Shown here one piece after another: positions 5,270 to 8,436 of a DNA stretch of 8,436 nucleotides. The notes under the pieces are model-generated. The model saw only the letters and a program-made list of their open reading frames with translations. It made no database searches and had not been told where the DNA came from. The DNA is taken from NCBI GenBank assembly GCA_017848155.1, contig JAGAKC010000353.1:1-8436 (forward strand). Direction: 5' to 3'. This DNA comes from Oscillospiraceae bacterium. GTDB taxonomy: Bacteria > Bacillota > Clostridia > Oscillospirales > Ruminococcaceae. Numbering within the stretch: position 1 is the stretch's first letter; each line of letters starts with the position of its first letter. The position numbers and the translations under genes were made by a program.

Positions 5270-7990
5270 TTATGCCTTCTTGCTTTTCTTACCCTTGTTG
5301 TATACAGCCTTGACCGCATCAGGTTTTGCATTGCCTGTAACGCTCTTTGCAGGCATTTCTGCCTCTACGAACTGCTTGCCGTAGTAAGCATTGAGGTACA
5401 TCTGCTTGATCTCGCTCATCAGAGGATATCTGGGGTTAGCACCTGTGCACTGGTCGTCAAATGCCTGCTCCACCATGTCATCAAGTCTGTCAAGGAAGTC
5501 CTTCTCGTCAATACCATAATCCTTGATGGTAGCCTTGATGCCGATCTTCTCCTTCAGGTCGTCTATCTTTGCGATGAGACCCTCAACCTTGTCCTCATCT
5601 GTCTTGCCATCAATACCGAGATAAGCTGCAACCTCTGCATACTTCGCAAGGGTCTTGGGGTGATCGTACTGGGAGAATGTGCCCATCTTTGCGGGAGCCT
5701 CTGCGGAGTTGAAACGGATAACTTCGTTTATCAGCAGAGCGTTTGCAACGCCATGGGGCAGGTGGTGGAAAGCACCCAGCTTGTGCGCCATGGAGTGGCA
5801 TACGCCGAGGAATGCGTTTGCAAAAGCCATACCCGCCATTGTAGCGGCGTTAGCCATCTTCTCACGAGCCTCAACATCATTGGGAACATCGGGAGCTGCG
5901 CTCTCGTATGCTCTGGGCAGGTAATCGAATATCATCTTCAGGGACTGTTTTGCGAGACCGTCTGTGTAGTCTGTTGCCATTACGGAAACAAGAGCCTCAA
6001 GGTCATGTGTAACAGCGTCGATACCGGACGCAGAGGTCAGACCCTTAGGTCCGCTCATCATCATATCAGCGTCAACGATAGCCATATTGGGCATCAGCTC
6101 ATAGTCTGCAAGAGGATACTTTGTGCCTGTCTTCTCGTCGGTGATAACTGCAAAGGGAGTTACCTCAGATCCTGTACCTGCGGATGTGGGGATAGCAACG
6201 AAGTAAGCCTTTTCACCCATCCTGGGGAATGTATAAACTCTCTTGCGGATATCGATGAAGCGCATTGCCATATCCATGAAGTCAGCCTCGGGATGCTCAT
6301 ACAGCACCCACATGATCTTTGCAGCGTCCATTGCGGAGCCGCCGCCGATAGCGATGATACAGTCAGGCTCGAAGCTTCTCATAGCTGCTGCGCCTGCCTT
6401 AGCAGAGGCAAGAGAAGGATCAGGCTCAACATCTGCGAATGTGGTGTGGGTGATGCCCATCTCATCAAGCTTGTCTGTTACGCACTTAGTATAGCCATTC
6501 TTGAACAGGAAGCTGTCAGTTACAACGAAAGCTCTCTTTTTGCCCATTACATTTTTAAGCTCGTCGAGCGCAACAGGCAGACAGCCCTTCTTTATGTATA
6601 CCTTTTCAGGTGCTCTGAACCACAGCATATTTTCCCTTCTTTCAGCTACTGTTTTAATATTGATAAGGTGCTTTACACCTACGTTTTCAGATACAGAGTT
6701 GCCGCCCCAGCTGCCACAACCCAAAGTGAGAGAGGGAGCAAGCTTGAAGTTATACAGATCGCCGATACCGCCGTGGGAGGAGGGTGTGTTTACAAGAATA
6801 CGACAGGTCTTCATGCGCTCTTCAAATTTTGCGAGCTTCTCTGTTTCTGTAACCTCGTTGAGATATACAGAAGATGTGTGACCGTAACCACCATCGGCAA
6901 TGAGCTGCTCAGCCTTGCACAGAGCGTCATCGAAATCCTTAGCCTTATACATAGCAAGTACAGGAGAAAGCTTCTCATGTGCAAACTCCTCGGAAAGCTC
7001 TACGCTCTCAACCTCGCCGATGAGTATCTTTGTACCTGCGGGTACATCGACACCTGCAAGGGCTGCGATCTTTGCGGCAGGTTGTCCAACTATCTTAGCG
7101 TTAAGCGCGCCGTTGATGATGATAGTCTTTCTTACCCTGTCTGTCTCCGCAGGATCCAGGAAGTAGCAGCCCCTTGCAGCGAACTCATCCTTAACAGTGT
7201 CGTATATGTTCTCCATGACGATAACGGATTGCTCGGAGGCACAGATCATTCCGTTATCAAAGGTCTTGGAGTGGATGATTGAGCTTACAGCCAGCAGGAT
7301 ATCTGCGCTGTCATCTATGATTGCAGGAGTATTACCAGCACCTACACCGAGAGCAGGCTTGCCACTGGAATATGCTGCCTTTACCATTCCGGGACCGCCT
7401 GTTGCGAGGATAATGTCAGCCTCTTTCATTACGGTGTTTGTCATTTCGAGGGAAGGAACATCTATCCAATCGATGATACCTTCGGGAGCGCCTGCTGCAA
7501 CAGCAGCCTCAAGAACAAGCTTTGCAGCTGCGATAGTACAGTTCTTTGCTCTGGGGTGGGGAGAGATGATGATACCGTTTCTGGTCTTGAGGGATATCAG
7601 GGTCTTGAAGATTGCTGTGGATGTAGGGTTTGTCGTGGGGATAACGGCAGCAACAACACCGATGGGATCAGCAACCTTTTTCATACCGAAAGCCTTATCC
7701 TCTTCAATCACACCGCAGGTCTTGGTGTCCTTGTACGCATTGTAGATATATTCGGATGCGTAGTTATTCTTTATGACCTTATCTTCAACAATGCCCATGC
7801 CTGTTTCCTCAACAGCCATCTTTGCGAGGGGGATTCTTGCCTTGTTTGCAGCGGATGCAGCGGCAAGGAAGATCTTATCAACCTGCTCCTGTGTGTAGCC
7901 GGCGAAGATCTGCTGTGCCTTTCTGACACGCCTGATGGCATCTTCCAGCTTCTCAACACTGTCTACGATTTCGTAAGTCTTGTTCTCCAT
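5270..7990 (-). CDS. adhE: Bifunctional acetaldehyde/alcohol dehydrogenase (AdhE)
   Basis: This 906-residue enzyme reduces acetyl-CoA to acetaldehyde and then to ethanol, using two NADH, in the cytoplasm. Residues about 1-440 are the aldehyde dehydrogenase domain, with the catalytic Cys in NGMICASEQ (C250). Residues about 460-870 are the iron-dependent alcohol dehydrogenase domain, with the nucleotide-binding GGGSAMDAAK (549-558). Its Fe ligands match the E. coli AdhE pattern: D658 and H662 (DAVTH), H732 (CHSMAHKLG) and H746 (LPHG). The length is close to that of E. coli AdhE (891), with a Lys-rich tail (KGKKSKKA). The start is fixed by AGGAGG at 7997-8002, 6 bases upstream of the ATG. AdhE of this family usually forms long filaments called spirosomes. 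It is the first gene of the operon, directly behind a promoter with a Rex-like operator. That fits an NADH-disposal enzyme induced when NADH builds up. Confidence 0.97.
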   Translation of the reverse strand: MENKTYEIVDSVEKLEDAIRRVRKAQQIFAGYTQEQVDKIFLAAASAANKARIPLAKMAVEETGMGIVEDKVIKNNYASEYIYNAYKDTKTCGVIEEDKAFGMKKVADPIGVVAAVIPTTNPTSTAIFKTLISLKTRNGIIISPHPRAKNCTIAAAKLVLEAAVAAGAPEGIIDWIDVPSLEMTNTVMKEADIILATGGPGMVKAAYSSGKPALGVGAGNTPAIIDDSADILLAVSSIIHSKTFDNGMICASEQSVIVMENIYDTVKDEFAARGCYFLDPAETDRVRKTIIINGALNAKIVGQPAAKIAALAGVDVPAGTKILIGEVESVELSEEFAHEKLSPVLAMYKAKDFDDALCKAEQLIADGGYGHTSSVYLNEVTETEKLAKFEERMKTCRILVNTPSSHGGIGDLYNFKLAPSLTLGCGSWGGNSVSENVGVKHLINIKTVAERRENMLWFRAPEKVYIKKGCLPVALDELKNVMGKKRAFVVTDSFLFKNGYTKCVTDKLDEMGITHTTFADVEPDPSLASAKAGAAAMRSFEPDCIIAIGGGSAMDAAKIMWVLYEHPEADFMDMAMRFIDIRKRVYTFPRMGEKAYFVAIPTSAGTGSEVTPFAVITDEKTGTKYPLADYELMPNMAIVDADMMMSGPKGLTSASGIDAVTHDLEALVSVMATDYTDGLAKQSLKMIFDYLPRAYESAAPDVPNDVEAREKMANAATMAGMAFANAFLGVCHSMAHKLGAFHHLPHGVANALLINEVIRFNSAEAPAKMGTFSQYDHPKTLAKYAEVAAYLGIDGKTDEDKVEGLIAKIDDLKEKIGIKATIKDYGIDEKDFLDRLDDMVEQAFDDQCTGANPRYPLMSEIKQMYLNAYYGKQFVEAEMPAKSVTGNAKPDAVKAVYNKGKKSKKA

Positions 7991-8019
7991 TTTAGTCCTC
8001 CTGAAATAATGTACTATTC

Positions 8020-8044
8020 GTTAAGCAGCTCAATCGCTCTTAAC
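8020..8044 (-). other. Possible small stem-loop at the 5' end of the operon mRNA
   Basis: In the leader, GTTAAG (8044-8039) can pair with CTTAAC (8025-8020), with two more G-C pairs inside (8037-8036 with 8029-8028) closing a 6-base loop. It would begin about four bases after the predicted start site. Such 5' stems can protect mRNA from decay. The stem is short and imperfect, with no riboswitch-like conservation visible, so this is a weak call. Confidence 0.3.
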
Positions 8045-8045
8045 T

Positions 8046-8063
8046 CTGTTAATATTATAACAA
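8046..8063. promoter_or_regulatory. Putative Rex (NADH/NAD-sensing repressor) operator overlapping the -10 box
   Basis: The plus strand reads CTGTTAATATTATAACAA. Against the Rex consensus TTGTTAA-N4-TTAACAA, 12 of the 14 fixed positions match with exact 4-bp spacing. It covers the whole -10 box and the expected start site, so a bound repressor would block RNA polymerase. Rex leaves its DNA when NADH is high, which would derepress adhE and the hydrogenase genes. A rex-type gene was reported in the corresponding R. albus transcription unit; it is not inside this window. The match is seen in the sequence; binding is inferred. Confidence 0.72.
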
Positions 8064-8082
8064 ACTTTTGGCTGCTTGTGAA
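8054..8082 (-). promoter_or_regulatory. Sigma-A-type promoter of the adhE-kinase-hydS-hydA2 operon
   Basis: On the minus strand there is a perfect -10 box TATAAT (8059-8054) and a -35 box TTCACA (8082-8077, five of six matches to TTGACA), separated by exactly 17 bp. Transcription would start near A8047, giving a leader of about 57 bases before the adhE ATG at 7990. It is the only strong promoter I find upstream of the seven-gene run. Confidence 0.85.
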
Positions 8083-8087
8083 ATATT

Positions 8088-8123
8088 AGTTTGTTATATG
8101 CGTGTTATACTTTTTGATATAAC
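8088..8123. repeat. Cluster of GTTATA elements upstream of the promoter
   Basis: GTTATA occurs on the plus strand at 8093-8098 and 8104-8109, 11 bp apart, and in inverted form (TATAAC) at 8118-8123. A further inverted copy lies in the Rex-like operator (8056-8061). AGTTTGTTATA at 8088-8098 is the exact inverted complement of 8056-8066. GTTATA at 8104-8109 and TATAAC at 8118-8123 form a second dyad with an 8-bp spacer. The cluster sits just upstream of the -35 box, where an activator or second repressor dimer could bind. AT-richness alone could produce some copies. Confidence 0.5.
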
Positions 8124-8143
8124 CAAAAATTCCGCTTAGCAGA

Positions 8144-8156
8144 GCCGTTTAACGGC
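8144..8156. repeat. Short palindrome GCCGTT-T-AACGGC
   Basis: Two perfect 6-bp arms surround a single central base, about 60 bp upstream of the -35 box. It is too short and lacks a T tract, so it is not a terminator. It could be a regulator binding site or chance. Nothing else I recognise lies between it and the terminator at 8203-8255. Confidence 0.4.
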
Positions 8157-8202
8157 AAACAAACCGATACCGGGCAACGAAATTCCACTGTTTATTCAGC
8201 TG

Positions 8203-8255
8203 TAAACATCGAAAAAAATAGGCAGAGATAACTCTGCCTATTTTTTCGATGTTTA
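8203..8255. terminator. Strong hairpin terminator, able to act in both directions
   Basis: A 9-bp stem (8219-8227 with 8232-8240) closes an ATAA loop. It is flanked by seven A on the left (8212-8218) and six T on the right (8241-8246), and then by pairing outer arms TAAACATCG (8203-8211) and CGATGTTTA (8247-8255). The minus-strand transcript therefore gets a stem followed by seven U. It most likely ends the unrecognised gene whose 3' end lies at 8299 and insulates the adhE promoter from read-through. The plus-strand transcript would also be terminated. Confidence 0.9.
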
Positions 8256-8298
8256 GATATAAATATATTAAAATAGCATAAACTTTGTTAAAAACATA

Positions 8299-8436
8299 TT
8301 ATATTATGCATCTGCGTCTTGACAGGCACAGTTCAGTTATGAACTGTTTGTCAAGAGGAGTAAGCTTATATTCCTCATGATATATGAGCACATCTTTGTA
8401 CACTCTTGTGTTCTCCGTACATTTGCGTTGTACCAG
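8299..8436 (-). CDS. 3' end of an unrecognised gene (partial)
   Basis: The minus strand is open from the right edge for 45 codons to a TAA at 8301-8299. The product end is charged and looks protein-like (it includes YHEEYKLTPLDKQFITEL) and finishes with a Cys/Arg-rich tail SRRRCII. A terminator in the right direction lies 44 bp downstream, which supports a real gene ending here. I recognise no family in so short a piece. The start lies beyond the window. A chance open frame of this length is possible. Confidence 0.5.
   Translation of the reverse strand: MVQRKCTENTRVYKDVLIYHEEYKLTPLDKQFITELCLSRRRCII
8318..8355. repeat. Long imperfect inverted repeat inside the partial gene
   Basis: Outer arms CTTGACA (8318-8324) and TGTCAAG (8349-8355) and inner arms ACAGTTC (8328-8334) and GAACTGT (8341-8347) give 14 base pairs. 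They are separated by a 3/1 internal loop (GGC against T) and closed by a 6-base loop. No T tract follows on either strand, so it is not an ordinary terminator. It lies within the presumed 3' end of the unrecognised coding region. Its role is unknown. Confidence 0.55.

Larger units (their letters stand above)
7991..8298. other. Intergenic regulatory region between the partial gene and adhE
   Basis: About 308 bp without a convincing gene. From right to left it holds an AT-rich spacer (8256-8298), the terminator, a 46-bp stretch in which I see nothing (8157-8202), the palindrome, the GTTATA cluster, the promoter with the Rex-like operator, and the adhE leader with its ribosome binding site. Short open frames here lack start signals and protein-like composition. 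Confidence 0.8.

Noticed and set aside
4739..7282. An 847-codon open frame on the plus strand opposite adhE and the kinase.
   Set aside because: It is antisense to two genes with clear catalytic motifs and has a Cys/His/Leu-rich composition typical of a reverse-complement shadow. No fitting start signal or family motif is visible.
8285..8302. Second Rex site: TTGTTAA followed by AAAC and ATATTAT.
   Set aside because: Only the left half matches; the right half agrees at three of seven positions, and it lies upstream of the terminator, away from the promoter.
8299..8336. Promoter on the minus strand with CTGTCA, a 16-bp gap and TATAAT.
   Set aside because: The -35 box is weak, it lies at the end of a likely coding frame, and transcripts would run straight into the strong terminator at 8203-8255.
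8365..8436. Short plus-strand frame starting at ATG 8378 with AGAGGAG upstream, open to the right edge.
   Set aside because: The ribosome-binding-like sequence is too far from the ATG, the peptide has no recognisable character, and the minus-strand frame with its downstream terminator explains the region better.
1..8436. CRISPR arrays, tRNA or rRNA genes, insertion sequences and attachment sites.
   Set aside because: I looked on both strands and saw no regularly spaced repeats, no cloverleaf-type gene, no transposase and no terminal repeats. The window looks like settled core metabolism.

Overview
This window looks like part of the genome of a strictly anaerobic, H2- and ethanol-forming Firmicute of the Ruminococcus type. 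Ruminococcus albus or a close relative is the best guess. The evidence is the gene set and its order: adhE, a kinase, small [2Fe-2S] proteins, a PAS-bearing [FeFe]-hydrogenase (HydS), a PP2C-type phosphatase and a ferredoxin-type [FeFe]-hydrogenase (HydA2). From memory, R. albus 7 was reported to carry hydA2 and hydS in one transcription unit with a bifunctional aldehyde/alcohol dehydrogenase, a Ser/Thr kinase, a Ser/Thr phosphatase and a redox-sensing repressor (Zheng and colleagues, 2014). The arrangement here fits that account, so the core system is not wholly new, although much of its mechanism is unknown.

Layout. All genes read on the minus strand, so transcription runs from right to left. 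At the far right (8299-8436) is the 3' end of an unrecognised gene. A strong hairpin terminator with A and T tracts on both sides (8203-8255) follows it. The next 200 bp is a regulatory region. It holds a near-consensus sigma-A promoter (8054-8082), a Rex-like operator lying over its -10 box (8046-8063), several GTTATA elements upstream and a short palindrome. Seven genes then follow with gaps of 15 bp or less, or with small overlaps: adhE (5270-7990), an APH-fold kinase (4505-5254), two tandem NuoE/HydC-like [2Fe-2S] proteins (4247-4489 and 3987-4250), hydS (2308-3981), a SpoIIE/PP2C-type phosphatase (1143-2315), and hydA2 (1-1131, cut by the left edge before its last H-cluster motif). I see no terminator or second clear promoter inside this run, so I read it as one operon.

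How the genes may work together. AdhE re-oxidises NADH by making ethanol. HydA2 disposes of ferredoxin electrons as H2. Both are useful when H2 pressure or the NADH/NAD ratio is high. A Rex-type repressor on the promoter would switch the operon on when NADH is high. HydS carries a full set of H-cluster ligands fused to an extra Fe-S domain, a PAS domain and a C-terminal helix, but has no kinase or DNA-binding output. It probably senses H2 or redox state and passes the signal to a partner. The adjacent phosphatase and the kinase in the same operon are the obvious candidates, and the two small [2Fe-2S] proteins could carry electrons to or from HydS or HydA2. The signalling part is inference from domain content and gene order.
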